60,596 nt of DNA. It comes from Candidatus Poseidoniales archaeon. Lineage in GTDB: Archaea > Thermoplasmatota > Poseidoniia > Poseidoniales > Poseidoniaceae. This document shows, piece after piece, positions 47,506 to 55,753 of the stretch. A program made the translations under genes and the position numbers. The notes under the pieces are model-generated. The model was not told where the DNA came from. It saw only the letters and a program-made list of their open reading frames with translations, and did no database searches. Every line of letters begins with the position of its first letter. Positions within the stretch are counted from its first letter, which is position 1. Location of the stretch: contig QQRW01000039.1 of the NCBI GenBank assembly GCA_003602605.1, positions 63,192-123,787 of the forward strand. The letters run 5' to 3'.

Positions 47506-48576
47506 TCACCACAGCATGAATAATTTAGATGCAAAATATGATTTGTCGAACGCTTCAGAGTTCTTAAATGATGTTATAACGCTCTCGTACACATCATAAT
47601 TGTTTATGTTCGCAGAGCGATTTAAAGCGCGTTCCGCTAAATCCACAGCGTGTGGGAAGAATTCCTTGAAATCAGGGTTTTCTGAGAATATTCTCAGCCT
47701 CAAGACTTGCGCAAACAATGTGTAGTAAGAGATCTCCGGTGATAATTCTTCATTATCTGAGCAAGAGCGTTCAACAGACGAAAGTATGGGTTCTATAGGC
47801 AGAGGGTGCTGGAAATACCCGCATTCTTTCCAGAAATAGAAGAGATACGCAAACATTCCGTTCAAAACTATACTGGATATCGGTGAACCTAAAGTTGAAT
47901 TCATCAGGTTTTGATTTAATGTGGATGACATGACCCTCAACCCTTCAACAAATTCGAATTTTTGCTGATCTGTCATGATATGTTCGGACATTTCATACTG
48001 CAAATAAATGCCACGATGGATTGTTGCTGAGGAAAGAAGATGACCCATCAAAATCAAATGTCGCTCATTCCCTGGCCCCCAAGGCATTTCCTCCCCGAAA
48101 GCATTTAACAATTCCAAAGTCTGATTAATTTCATCCATCAGTTCAAACATGTCTGGGGCGAAAGTAACATCATAGAGGTCACGGTCGGCATGGTCTTGGA
48201 AATAAATGCCGCAGTCAATCGCCCTTCCACGATTAATTAAGCCCCTGCAAATATGGTCGAGAGTTACATCAACAGAACCGTTACGAATTGAATTCGTAAT
48301 CGCATTAAACTGGGCTATGATCGCCAAATCTTTACTCACTGAACCTTCTTTCGAACCCAAAAGTCGAACTGAAGCTTGGCTTAGGAGAACAAGTGCCTTT
48401 GGTTCAACATCAACAAAATCAAGAAGACGTCCTTCGTTTAACCCTTTAGCGAAATGAATAGAAGTCGACATCACCCAATCAACAGTTTGTTCATCACTTA
48501 ACCAATCGTGTGATTCTAAACCTCCGGAAACCCATCTAAGACCTCTCAAATCTAACTGTGCAAGCAAATCTTCCAT
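47506..48576 (-). CDS. Unknown helical protein (cassette protein D)
   Basis: Not recognised. 356 aa, first gene of the cassette. It is mostly alpha-helical with regularly spaced leucine-rich helices and many acidic residues, reminiscent of a helical-repeat (TPR/HEAT-like) scaffold, but no repeat signature is clear. There is no signal peptide or clear membrane segment. The ATG at 48574-48576 follows an AT-rich region with a TATA-like element. In a defence-type reading it would be the sensor or scaffold; nothing in the sequence proves that. Confidence 0.6.
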   Translation of the reverse strand: MEDLLAQLDLRGLRWVSGGLESHDWLSDEQTVDWVMSTSIHFAKGLNEGRLLDFVDVEPKALVLLSQASVRLLGSKEGSVSKDLAIIAQFNAITNSIRNGSVDVTLDHICRGLINRGRAIDCGIYFQDHADRDLYDVTFAPDMFELMDEINQTLELLNAFGEEMPWGPGNERHLILMGHLLSSATIHRGIYLQYEMSEHIMTDQQKFEFVEGLRVMSSTLNQNLMNSTLGSPISSIVLNGMFAYLFYFWKECGYFQHPLPIEPILSSVERSCSDNEELSPEISYYTLFAQVLRLRIFSENPDFKEFFPHAVDLAERALNRSANINNYDVYESVITSFKNSEAFDKSYFASKLFMLW

Positions 48577-48607
48577 CCAAATTCAAACAATGGTCAGTAC
48601 TGCAACT

Positions 48608-48617
48608 ATTAATATTT
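48608..48617 (-). promoter_or_regulatory. Candidate TATA box for the accessory cassette
   Basis: On the minus strand this reads AAATATTAAT, about 32-41 bases upstream of the ATG of the 356-aa gene, in the 130-base AT-rich gap that separates the cassette from the next gene. Position and composition suit an archaeal box A that would drive all four genes. Motif only. Confidence 0.4.
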
Positions 48618-48706
48618 GGCCCATAATCGAAATTCAAACAGAAGAGACTGTAAATGTCTAGGTCATTTACTAAAGTGATGTGAATTTGAGTTTAGAAATG
48701 CATATT

Positions 48707-49777
48707 TTATACCCAAGGTCGTTGTAAAGGTTCGAGGTCGTAGATTGCATCATCGATTTCTTGACGGACGCGTTCAACTTCGTCCGCACCGATCTCTTCT
48801 TCAAGCAAGCGAATGAGTTTTTTACACCGAGATGAGTTTTTGCCCGACATGGTGAAAATCGCCAGTAAAAACCGATTAGCTCTTCGTTGATGAGCACTGG
48901 TCGTCACCGCATTCTGGCTCGTGTTAGCGCCAAGTAAATCAAGAACACGAATCTGGTTTGGATGGATGAAGCGAGCCGTTGTGATTTGCTCCGCCATACC
49001 TTCATGAAGCGCTCTTTTCAATCCGTCATCCATCGAATCAAGACCTTCGGGAAAAGCATGGGCGATAAGTTTCGGCGTCAATTCATGCCCGACCAAACGT
49101 GAACGCATATCCCGCATCATAGCGTTCATGCCAACCATGTTGAGAATCACAAAAACTGGAAGAGAGAGCAGTTCGACGTATGCCCTTAACGCCACTCGAC
49201 CAAGGAGCCGAACCCACATTCGGCGAATAATCATCTTGAACACCGTTGCACTGGCAACGATTCGGAATTTCTTCAGGACTTTGCGAATAAGCATACCAAT
49301 CTTGCCGATTTTCGCCAAAGGGTCAATGCCAAACATAGTGCCATGAAAACCTGGAGCGCCGAGGGCTGCATGAATCAGCCAATGCGATATCGAATTTTCC
49401 AAATCAACCTGTTCAAGTTCTTCCTGTGGAATGTCCAAAATTTTCGCCATTCGGGCTGCAGTACTCAAGGAATCTCGATACAAAAAGAGTAATTCAAGAC
49501 CTGTCATGATGCTACTGGTTAATGTTAACAAAACAACGAAACCAAAACCTGTGACCCCATCTACTGCTTCCCAGTCTCGAAGGAAAAGAGCGATTCCAAC
49601 AACGCACAAACCGGAGATGAGTCCTGAGAGGCCGGCTCTCATGACTGCCATTCGACCAAGCCAATCGAGGCGATAATCTGCCTCTTTACGGTTTGAGATA
49701 TGTGCTTCTGGTGAATTGATGACTGTGTTGAGGAAGCGATGAATCGCCCAAAATTGTATCTTCTCTTTGAGCCCCAA
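48707..49777 (-). CDS. Uncharacterised membrane protein
   Basis: Not recognised. The 356-aa protein begins with a polar segment of about 45 residues (RKEADYRLDWLGRM), then two strong transmembrane helices (about 50-68 and 78-100), a cytoplasmic middle, further hydrophobic segments (about 165-215) and a soluble charged C-terminus with paired glutamates. No cofactor motif is visible. It is 11 bases downstream of the 3-hydroxyacyl-CoA dehydrogenase gene, so they are likely co-transcribed, though a functional link is not shown. Confidence 0.55.
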   Translation of the reverse strand: MGLKEKIQFWAIHRFLNTVINSPEAHISNRKEADYRLDWLGRMAVMRAGLSGLISGLCVVGIALFLRDWEAVDGVTGFGFVVLLTLTSSIMTGLELLFLYRDSLSTAARMAKILDIPQEELEQVDLENSISHWLIHAALGAPGFHGTMFGIDPLAKIGKIGMLIRKVLKKFRIVASATVFKMIIRRMWVRLLGRVALRAYVELLSLPVFVILNMVGMNAMMRDMRSRLVGHELTPKLIAHAFPEGLDSMDDGLKRALHEGMAEQITTARFIHPNQIRVLDLLGANTSQNAVTTSAHQRRANRFLLAIFTMSGKNSSRCKKLIRLLEEEIGADEVERVRQEIDDAIYDLEPLQRPWV

Positions 49778-49788
49778 AGAAATTCACC

Positions 49789-50637
49789 CTAATAGGAATA
49801 GAAGCCTTGACCGGACTTACGTCCAAGTTTACCTTCCTCAACCATCTGGATGAGAAGAGGCGCAGGTGCATACTTGTCGTCGCCCATGCCTTCATGAAGT
49901 ACATTCATGATGTGAAGAACAGTATCAAGTCCGATAAGGTCCGAAAGTGCCAAAGGACCAATTGGATGATTCATTCCGAGTTTCATGATTCCGTCGATGG
50001 CCTCGGGTTGGGCTACGCCTTCCTGCAGAGTGAGAATTGCTTCATTCAACATCGGGCACAGAATGCGATTGGAGACAAAACCTGGAGAATCATTGCATGA
50101 GAGGGCTGTTTTACCCATGTTGGCCGATGCTTCAATTACTGCTGCGTTGGTATCTGAACTGGTTTTATTGCCGTTAATAATCTCTACAAGTTTCATGATT
50201 GGGACTGGATTCATGAAGTGCATTCCAATAACTTTGTCAGGGCGGTTGGTGGAATCAGCAATCGTCGAAATGGAGATGGAAGAAGTGTTGGAGGCAAGTA
50301 TTGTTTCAGGCTTGCAAAGATCATCCAATTCTTGGAAAATACTCACCTTCAATTCTAGAATTTCTGGAACTGCTTCGATGACCAAGTCGCAATCTGCACA
50401 ATCCGCACGGTCAACAGATAGAGATATACGCCCTCGAGCCGAATCTGCGTCTTCTTGCGACATGCGTTCTTTGGAAACCAACTTAGCGAGTGATTTCTCG
50501 ATTGCAGCAATTCCACGGTCGACGAATTCTTGTTTGATATCAATCATGGTAACGTTGTAACCCGCACAAGCAGCAACTTGCGTGATACCATTTCCCATTT
50601 GTCCAGCTCCAAGAACGGCTATTTTTGCGATACTCAT
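49789..50637 (-). CDS. 3-hydroxybutyryl-CoA dehydrogenase family enzyme
   Basis: NAD-dependent oxidoreductase converting 3-hydroxyacyl-CoA to 3-ketoacyl-CoA in fatty-acid or butyrate metabolism. About 282 aa from the ATG at 50635-50637, which gives the N-terminal GAGQMG (10-15) Rossmann motif. Also NTSSISIS (catalytic serine region), [17 protein letters not shown] with the catalytic His, and [19 protein letters not shown]. Length is standard for the short family. With the acyl-CoA dehydrogenase at 53.7 kb it points to beta-oxidation. The longer open frame upstream lacks conserved sequence. Confidence 0.92.
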   Translation of the reverse strand: MSIAKIAVLGAGQMGNGITQVAACAGYNVTMIDIKQEFVDRGIAAIEKSLAKLVSKERMSQEDADSARGRISLSVDRADCADCDLVIEAVPEILELKVSIFQELDDLCKPETILASNTSSISISTIADSTNRPDKVIGMHFMNPVPIMKLVEIINGNKTSSDTNAAVIEASANMGKTALSCNDSPGFVSNRILCPMLNEAILTLQEGVAQPEAIDGIMKLGMNHPIGPLALSDLIGLDTVLHIMNVLHEGMGDDKYAPAPLLIQMVEEGKLGRKSGQGFYSY

Positions 50638-50790
50638 GTTGCTCACTGCACCATGCCAAGTGCGCTCGATTGATGAACATGTCCGAACATTTGGTTGGTT
50701 GGTCCGGATGAAGACTTCACAGGATAGTTCCAGTAAAATTCTATACATGTCGGGTCAAAGTTTAACAACGCAATGTAGAAAATACACTTT

Positions 50791-51417
50791 ATGGTCGAAA
50801 TCCTCTGCCCACATTGTGAAGAAGAAATAGAACTTGATGATGATGCAAAGGGCGAGTTTGCATGCCCTCATTGCGAGGGGGAGTTCGAATGGGGAATGGA
50901 TGAAGTTGATGAACTGGATTCGTTCATGGATGAAATGGAATCCACATCGGTAAGTTCTCCTCCACAGCAAGCCGTAATGCAAGGATACGCTCAGCAGCCG
51001 ATTTCACTGTCTGCAAACAGTTCACCCAACACAATAGCTATTGTTGCGATCGTTTTGGGTTCACTCGCATTGATGGGCAGTTTGGGTGCTGCTATTACGC
51101 CTCTGTTCGGATTTTGTAATTTGATCATTGCAGTTCCTGCAATCATTGTTGCCTACATGGCTCGTTCCAATGCCGAATACGTCCAATTCGGAAAAGATTC
51201 AGGGCTTATCAAGGCTGCAACAATCACCTCCATCGCTTCAATTGCATTGACGGTTATCTCCCAACTTGTTTGGTTAGTCATCCTCTTTGCGTTTACTGAA
51301 TCAGTAGATGTTGTTGCCGGTGGCGAATGGTTTGATTGTGGCAATGGAGAAGTCATACCAGCGGAATGGGTTAACGACGGCGAATGGGACTGTTCGAACG
51401 GCGCCGACGAAAGTTAA
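50791..51417 (+). CDS. Zinc-ribbon membrane protein
   Basis: Not recognised at family level. 208 aa with an N-terminal zinc ribbon (C6, C9, C25, C28; CPHCEEE and CPHCEGE), an acidic linker, and two or three hydrophobic segments (about 82-110, 112-135 and 150-172) separated by a conserved-looking SNAEYVQFG loop. The C-terminal tail is tryptophan- and cysteine-containing (GEWFDCGNGEVIPAEWVND). The middle resembles small DUF4190-like membrane proteins, but I would not assign it. It converges on the tRNA-Gln gene. Confidence 0.65.
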   Translation: MVEILCPHCEEEIELDDDAKGEFACPHCEGEFEWGMDEVDELDSFMDEMESTSVSSPPQQAVMQGYAQQPISLSANSSPNTIAIVAIVLGSLALMGSLGAAITPLFGFCNLIIAVPAIIVAYMARSNAEYVQFGKDSGLIKAATITSIASIALTVISQLVWLVILFAFTESVDVVAGGEWFDCGNGEVIPAEWVNDGEWDCSNGADES

Positions 51418-51433
51418 CACTTCACATTAGAGG

Positions 51434-51506
51434 TAGCCCGACTCGGATTTGAACCGAGGTCAACGGGACCAAAACCCGTTATGATGGACCCCTACACTAT
51501 CGGGCT
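51434..51506 (-). tRNA. tRNA-Gln (anticodon TTG)
   Basis: A 73-base cloverleaf reads on the minus strand: acceptor AGCCCGA pairs with TCGGGCT with discriminator A, anticodon stem ACGGG/CCCGT with the seven-base loop TTTTGGT (anticodon TTG at 34-36), and T arm CTCGG-TTCAAAT-CCGAG. The 5' residue A1 pairs with T72. Loop position 33 is T and 37 is G. No CCA is encoded and no intron is seen. A shift of the loop by one would give TGG (Pro), but the loop length favours TTG. Confidence 0.9.
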
Positions 51507-51565
51507 ATGGTACTAGGGCGGTCGGCTCACCCTTTTGTTTTTGTCGGAGACTCGTTGTCAAAAAA

Positions 51566-52039
51566 TCACGAAAGAAATTGTAACAATTCCGGGTCAGACA
51601 TACGCTTTCGGGCACTTTCGATGAACTCATTGAGTGGCAAGTTAAATTGTTCCTGGTAAAGTTCTGCTTGCAGAGCCATGTCGAGTTTATCCAACTGCTT
51701 AACAAATCGTGATTCTGGAGTTTCACCCTGCTCGTACTCTTCGAACAACGCAATCCATTGAGGTGCAAGATTACTCATCGCCTTATGCTCATCAGCAGCC
51801 TTTGTCGAAGTATCATCATGCGGCGTTAGGTCTCCAACTCGAACTTCCGGTATGTCATGAACGATGCACAAGGAAAGCACTCGGGTCAGGTCGAGATGGG
51901 GTGGTGTCAATTTGAGGGCAAGCATAGACATACCCCATGAATGGGCTGCGACCGATTCTGGAGAATCGATGCCTGCACGAACCCATCCAGCACGCTTGAC
52001 ATTTTTCAAGCCTAGAATTTCCTTTAACTCGTCTCGCAT
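51566..52039 (-). CDS. HD-domain phosphohydrolase (YfbR/5'-deoxynucleotidase-like)
   Basis: About 157 aa from the ATG at 52037-52039 (MRDELKEILG), chosen because the domain begins there. HD metal ligands are visible: H33 (AAHSWGM), H61 and D62 (VHDIPE) and a later Asp (LDKLDMAL). The pattern RAGWVRAGIDSPESVAAHSW is typical of the family that removes phosphate from deoxynucleoside 5'-monophosphates. It is divergent from the DNA glycosylase with 50 bases between starts. Nucleotide substrate is inferred. Confidence 0.78.
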   Translation of the reverse strand: MRDELKEILGLKNVKRAGWVRAGIDSPESVAAHSWGMSMLALKLTPPHLDLTRVLSLCIVHDIPEVRVGDLTPHDDTSTKAADEHKAMSNLAPQWIALFEEYEQGETPESRFVKQLDKLDMALQAELYQEQFNLPLNEFIESARKRMSDPELLQFLS

Positions 52040-52089
52040 GGTTGTGCCATGAGACAAGACCTCAAAACCCCAACGCCCAAACAATCAAC

Positions 52090-52701
52090 ATGGACACGGG
52101 GAGGCCAACATGGTGGAACGATGCTGTCAAAACGCTATCAGAGGATGATTTACTCGGCGCAGTTGTCCGTTCTTATCCCGGCGAGAGTCTTGAAGGACGC
52201 GGTGATTTATTCTCAACATTAGTACGCTCAATTGTCGGACAACAGATTTCTGTCCTCGCTGCCGATGCTGTATGGGGGAGATTGGTCGAATTGGTGAGTG
52301 AAATAACCCCGGAAGCGATTCGCAAGTTTTCAGCTGAAGAATTGGCTACATGTGGGCTTTCACGACCAAAAGCAAGTTACATCCACGGCCTTGCGCTCGA
52401 GGCTACGGCACTGCTTTTGGAAAACTGGGACGATCATACAGATGCTGAACTCATCAAACACTTCTCGTCTTTCCGCGGCATTGGACCTTGGACCTCTGAA
52501 ATGATGCTGATTTTCACATTCATGCGCCCCGACGTATTCAGTATCGGAGACATTGGATTGATTCGGGCGGTGCAAAAACTCGCACCCGAAGCTGACACAA
52601 AAGAAAAAGTGCTTGAGATTTCTAAGCGTTGGAAACCTTACAGAACTGCTGCGAGTTGGTTTCTCTGGCGAATGCTTGACCCAGTTCCTGTCGAATATTG
52701 A
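52090..52701 (+). CDS. HhH-GPD DNA glycosylase (AlkA-like)
   Basis: Base-excision repair glycosylase of the 3-methyladenine type. About 203 aa from the ATG at 52090 (MDTGRPTWWND). It has QQISVLAADAVW early on, the helix-hairpin-helix FRGIGPWTSEMMLIF, and the following catalytic Asp in DVFSIGDIG. There is no iron-sulphur cluster cysteine loop, which separates it from endonuclease III. Compact size matches short AlkA-type enzymes. ATG chosen over the upstream frame, which overlaps the HD gene. Confidence 0.85.
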   Translation: MDTGRPTWWNDAVKTLSEDDLLGAVVRSYPGESLEGRGDLFSTLVRSIVGQQISVLAADAVWGRLVELVSEITPEAIRKFSAEELATCGLSRPKASYIHGLALEATALLLENWDDHTDAELIKHFSSFRGIGPWTSEMMLIFTFMRPDVFSIGDIGLIRAVQKLAPEADTKEKVLEISKRWKPYRTAASWFLWRMLDPVPVEY

Positions 52702-52741
52702 CCTGCACAACATTTGACTATGCAAACCACATAGGACTTGC

Positions 52742-53698
52742 ATGAGCGCAGACGACGGCGAGTTTTCAAAGTTGAAAGAGCGATTGTCGGCAACCGGCTC
52801 GAAACTGGCAGACATCTCAAAAAAAGCTGCTGAAGCTACGAAAACTGCTGCCATCAAAACGGCCGAGCTTAGCAAGGATGCTGCACAGTCTGCGTCAATG
52901 GCCGGTAAGAAGGCTGCAAACAGAACCAATGACGCCGTTAAAAAGGTGGTTTCTGACTCAAAAAGCAGAATTGAAGACAAACGTGAGAAGAAATCTCAGA
53001 AGGCACGTGATGATTTATCAAACGAACCATTGCTCGATGATATCCCGCCAATGGTAACCCTACCGGAGTTTGAAGTCCAACGGATGGGTGTTGTAAATGA
53101 ACAACAGAAAAATCAACTGCTGTTGCTCGAAGAAATGCAGAGATTATCGGCTCGCCTCGATACGCTGGAAAAAAGAAACAGAACTTTAGCAAAAAATACT
53201 GTTGAAGATTCCAGTCAAAATACTGCTGAACTGAACATAGAGGTGCAAAAAACAAAACAAAATGTCATAGGAACAAGTGCAGCAATGGGTGAAATGCTTC
53301 ATATTCTCGGTGCATCACTGGTTTGGTTGGTTGCACTCGTAGGCCTTGATCAGTACACTACCGAAAAAGAACTCATGCTCTCGCCTGCATATCCCGCAGA
53401 CCTTTTGCTCTGGTCAGTTGGTTCGTTCACCTGGGTAATGTATCTTTTATTTCGACTCGGTAAGTCAGGAATACGAATGCCGCTTCTCATTCGTTTACAG
53501 GCATCGTTGGCAGTCGGAATTACGACCCTTATGGGTCTCATGATGAACGATGATTCGATGACAACTGTGTCCAGTGTATGGACTTGGGGCACAATTTTGG
53601 CGATTGCACTCCTACTCGGAAGCAGTATGTTGGCAACCGCATGGAGAACAACCAAGAGTCTTGTCGGTATTCGAGAGACAATTGAAATTATTGAGTAA
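52742..53698 (+). CDS. Amphipathic-helix membrane protein
   Basis: Not recognised. 318 aa. The first 90 residues are lysine/alanine-rich with an 11-residue-like periodicity (KKAAEATKTAAIKTAELSKDAAQ), suggesting an amphipathic helix that lies on membranes or DNA. A coiled-coil-like stretch follows (about 115-180), then about four hydrophobic segments from 185 to 310. It may link the inner membrane face to something in the cytoplasm; this is speculative. It starts 40 bases after the glycosylase stop. Its end overlaps the convergent acyl-CoA dehydrogenase by 11 bases. Confidence 0.6.
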   Translation: MSADDGEFSKLKERLSATGSKLADISKKAAEATKTAAIKTAELSKDAAQSASMAGKKAANRTNDAVKKVVSDSKSRIEDKREKKSQKARDDLSNEPLLDDIPPMVTLPEFEVQRMGVVNEQQKNQLLLLEEMQRLSARLDTLEKRNRTLAKNTVEDSSQNTAELNIEVQKTKQNVIGTSAAMGEMLHILGASLVWLVALVGLDQYTTEKELMLSPAYPADLLLWSVGSFTWVMYLLFRLGKSGIRMPLLIRLQASLAVGITTLMGLMMNDDSMTTVSSVWTWGTILAIALLLGSSMLATAWRTTKSLVGIRETIEIIE

Positions 53699-54890
53699 TC
53701 GAGTCTGGCGTCTTGAACAGATCACGAGTGATGTTCTTTTGATGGGACTCAAGGGTACCGCCGCCTATTTCCAGTAATTTCGAATCACGCCATAGGCGTT
53801 CGACGTGGTATTCACCAACATAGCCGTAGCCGCCCATGACTTGCATAGCAGCGTCAGCAATCTCCTTAGCAGCAGTTGTTGCAAACAATTTGACTCCATC
53901 GGAGTCGAGACGGTGACCAGGCTTACCTAGAGTCAAGTGTTGTGCTGTATCGTAGATGTAAGCGCGCATTGCACGGTACTTTGCCCATGATTCGCCAATG
54001 TAGCGTTGCATTTGGCCAAAGTCACGGATTTGAGACTTGAACGCTGTGCGTTCTGTAGCGTAGCGGTTCATGTCTTCCAGCGATCGTCGAGCGATACCAA
54101 GTGCCATTGCAGCGAGTGTCAAACGTTCGATTTCAAGATTTGCCATCATGTGAAGCAGAGATTGACCCGGTTCTCCGACAAGATTTGCAGCAGGTACAAT
54201 ACAGTCTTCAAAGACCAATTCTGCAGTGTTTGAGGCACGCATACCTGTTTTATCATAGATTTTCTGACCGACGCTGTAGCCTACCATTCCTGCCTCAACG
54301 AGGAAGGTCGACATCTGGACTCGTCCTCGATCATCAACGCCGGTTTTTGCGTAGACCCAGACGACATCTGCGGGTGTTCCATCCTCATCGATACATCCGT
54401 TAGTAATCCACATCTTACGGCCATTGAGTTTCCATGTTCCGTCGTCGAGTAGGGCAGCAGTCGTTGAGAGGCCAAGAACATCTGTACCTGCATCTGGCTC
54501 AGACATGGCCATTGCACCAATCCACTCACCCGAGCAGACTTTGGGAAGAATACGGGCTTTTTGCTCCTCATTGCCATTGAATGCGAGATTATTGACGAAC
54601 AGCATCGAGTGCGCGAGGTAGGCCAAGGCGAATCCAGGGTCTGAAGCTGAAAGTTCTTCATGCACTATTGCACATGCAGTTGCGTCGAGTCCAGCACCGC
54701 CGTATTCTTCTTGTGCGCTGATGCCAAGAAGACCCATCTCACCCATCGAACGCAGTAAAGGCAAGTTGAACTTCTCTTCACGGTCGTGTTGGAGTGCTTG
54801 AGGCTCAACATTCTCTTTTGTCCAGTCTCTCACCATCTCACGAAGCATTGCATGTTCTTCACTTGGGTTTGCAATATCCATGGGGCTCAT
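53688..54890 (-). CDS. Acyl-CoA dehydrogenase
   Basis: FAD enzyme taking acyl-CoA to trans-2-enoyl-CoA with electrons passed to ETF. About 400 aa from the ATG at 54888-54890 (MSPMDIANPSEEH). Family signatures: AMSEPDAGTDVLGLSTTA (FAD binding), WKLNGRKMWITNG, KTGMRASNTAELVFEDC and, near the end, ATTAAKEIADAAMQVMGGYGYVGEYHVERLWRD with the flavin-interacting loop. The expected catalytic glutamate follows in GGYGY; I cannot confirm chain-length specificity. The frame runs 48 bases further upstream without conserved sequence. Confidence 0.93.
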   Translation of the reverse strand: MSPMDIANPSEEHAMLREMVRDWTKENVEPQALQHDREEKFNLPLLRSMGEMGLLGISAQEEYGGAGLDATACAIVHEELSASDPGFALAYLAHSMLFVNNLAFNGNEEQKARILPKVCSGEWIGAMAMSEPDAGTDVLGLSTTAALLDDGTWKLNGRKMWITNGCIDEDGTPADVVWVYAKTGVDDRGRVQMSTFLVEAGMVGYSVGQKIYDKTGMRASNTAELVFEDCIVPAANLVGEPGQSLLHMMANLEIERLTLAAMALGIARRSLEDMNRYATERTAFKSQIRDFGQMQRYIGESWAKYRAMRAYIYDTAQHLTLGKPGHRLDSDGVKLFATTAAKEIADAAMQVMGGYGYVGEYHVERLWRDSKLLEIGGGTLESHQKNITRDLFKTPDSITQ

Positions 54891-54940
54891 GGTTTGCGGG
54901 GGTGGCACACCTTTTTCACCCTTTGTCGACACTTCCACGG

Positions 54941-55441
54941 TTATCTAAGGAATCTACGGCGGCGTTTCTGACGTTTTCCTTTGGAATTATTTTCGTCTCG
55001 AGCTGAACGGCGAACTTCGTCCTCCATACCAATTGGTGGACGGTTTCGAGTTGATGGCGGAGGGCCACGCATGGGTCTTCCACGAACAACCGGTTTAGTC
55101 TGCCTTTTGACGCGACGAATGCGGCGCTCGCTCTTTACAGTTAATGCGATTTTCCGCGACCGTTGGCCTGCATGCTGAAGATGACTGTTTAATGTGTGCG
55201 TAGGCTGAAGGGCTGGTGTCTCGATTCCAGCATTGAGGAGTACGTTTCGAACACGTTGTTCAGGTGTTGTGACGCGAACTTCATCTTGAATACGATTCGC
55301 AAGGTGAGAAAGCGATTGGTCATTGTTTACCCGTGGTGCTTTCCGGACATCTACATGAATTTCTTTTTCTTCATCGTTACCAAGCAATCCTAATAGAAAA
55401 TTAGTGCTTAAAGCATCCTGCTTTCGCTGAACCATACGCAT
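54941..55441 (-). CDS. Basic, disordered uncharacterised protein
   Basis: Not recognised. 166 aa, rich in arginine and lysine, with a highly basic C-terminal third (RRIRRVKRQTKPVVRGRPMRG and KGKRQKRRRRFLR) suggestive of nucleic-acid or ribosome binding. The middle contains a possible amphipathic helix (SHLANRIQDEVRVTTPEQRVRNVLLNAG). ATG could be at 55439-55441 or two codons later. It sits just upstream of the acyl-CoA dehydrogenase gene on the same strand. Confidence 0.5.
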   Translation of the reverse strand: MRMVQRKQDALSTNFLLGLLGNDEEKEIHVDVRKAPRVNNDQSLSHLANRIQDEVRVTTPEQRVRNVLLNAGIETPALQPTHTLNSHLQHAGQRSRKIALTVKSERRIRRVKRQTKPVVRGRPMRGPPPSTRNRPPIGMEDEVRRSARDENNSKGKRQKRRRRFLR

Positions 55442-55546
55442 CCCATCCGAAATGAATGCTGTCTGATGAGGATATCAAGGTTCCCTGGCAAAAGACGCCC
55501 AAAAGTGGGATTTCACGGACACAAAGGCGTCCTCAAATTGCAGAAG

Positions 55547-55726
55547 TCACTCATCAGAGCCTTTGACAATGCTCAGATAGTCTCTGTAATCCGTTTCGTT
55601 TTCAAACTCCAGAGGGATAACCATCAACTCGAGGCAATCTTGACATTGGAAACGCTGTCCTGTCATGAAACCAACGTAGGGGTAGACACGGATCCCATGG
55701 CAAGCAATACAAACACGAAACGACAT
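55547..55726 (-). CDS. Small two-CxxC zinc-ribbon protein
   Basis: Not recognised. About 59 aa from the ATG at 55724-55726 (MSFRVCIACHG); an ATG at 55748-55750, three bases after the upstream stop, would add eight residues. Two CxxC pairs (CIAC near the start and CQDC near residue 27) form a likely zinc ribbon, followed by an acidic helical tail. Immediately downstream of the 462-aa membrane protein, so likely co-transcribed with it. Confidence 0.6.
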   Translation of the reverse strand: MSFRVCIACHGIRVYPYVGFMTGQRFQCQDCLELMVIPLEFENETDYRDYLSIVKGSDE

Positions 55727-55753
55727 AGGAATAATCAACACTGAAGGCATCGT

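Noticed and set aside
42284-48576. Possible restriction-modification system
   Set aside because: Nuclease-like modules are present, but no DNA methyltransferase or specificity subunit is seen within or near the cassette.
51434-51506. tRNA-Pro (TGG) reading of the tRNA
   Set aside because: It needs a one-base shift of the anticodon loop; the five-pair stem and seven-base loop put TTG at 34-36.
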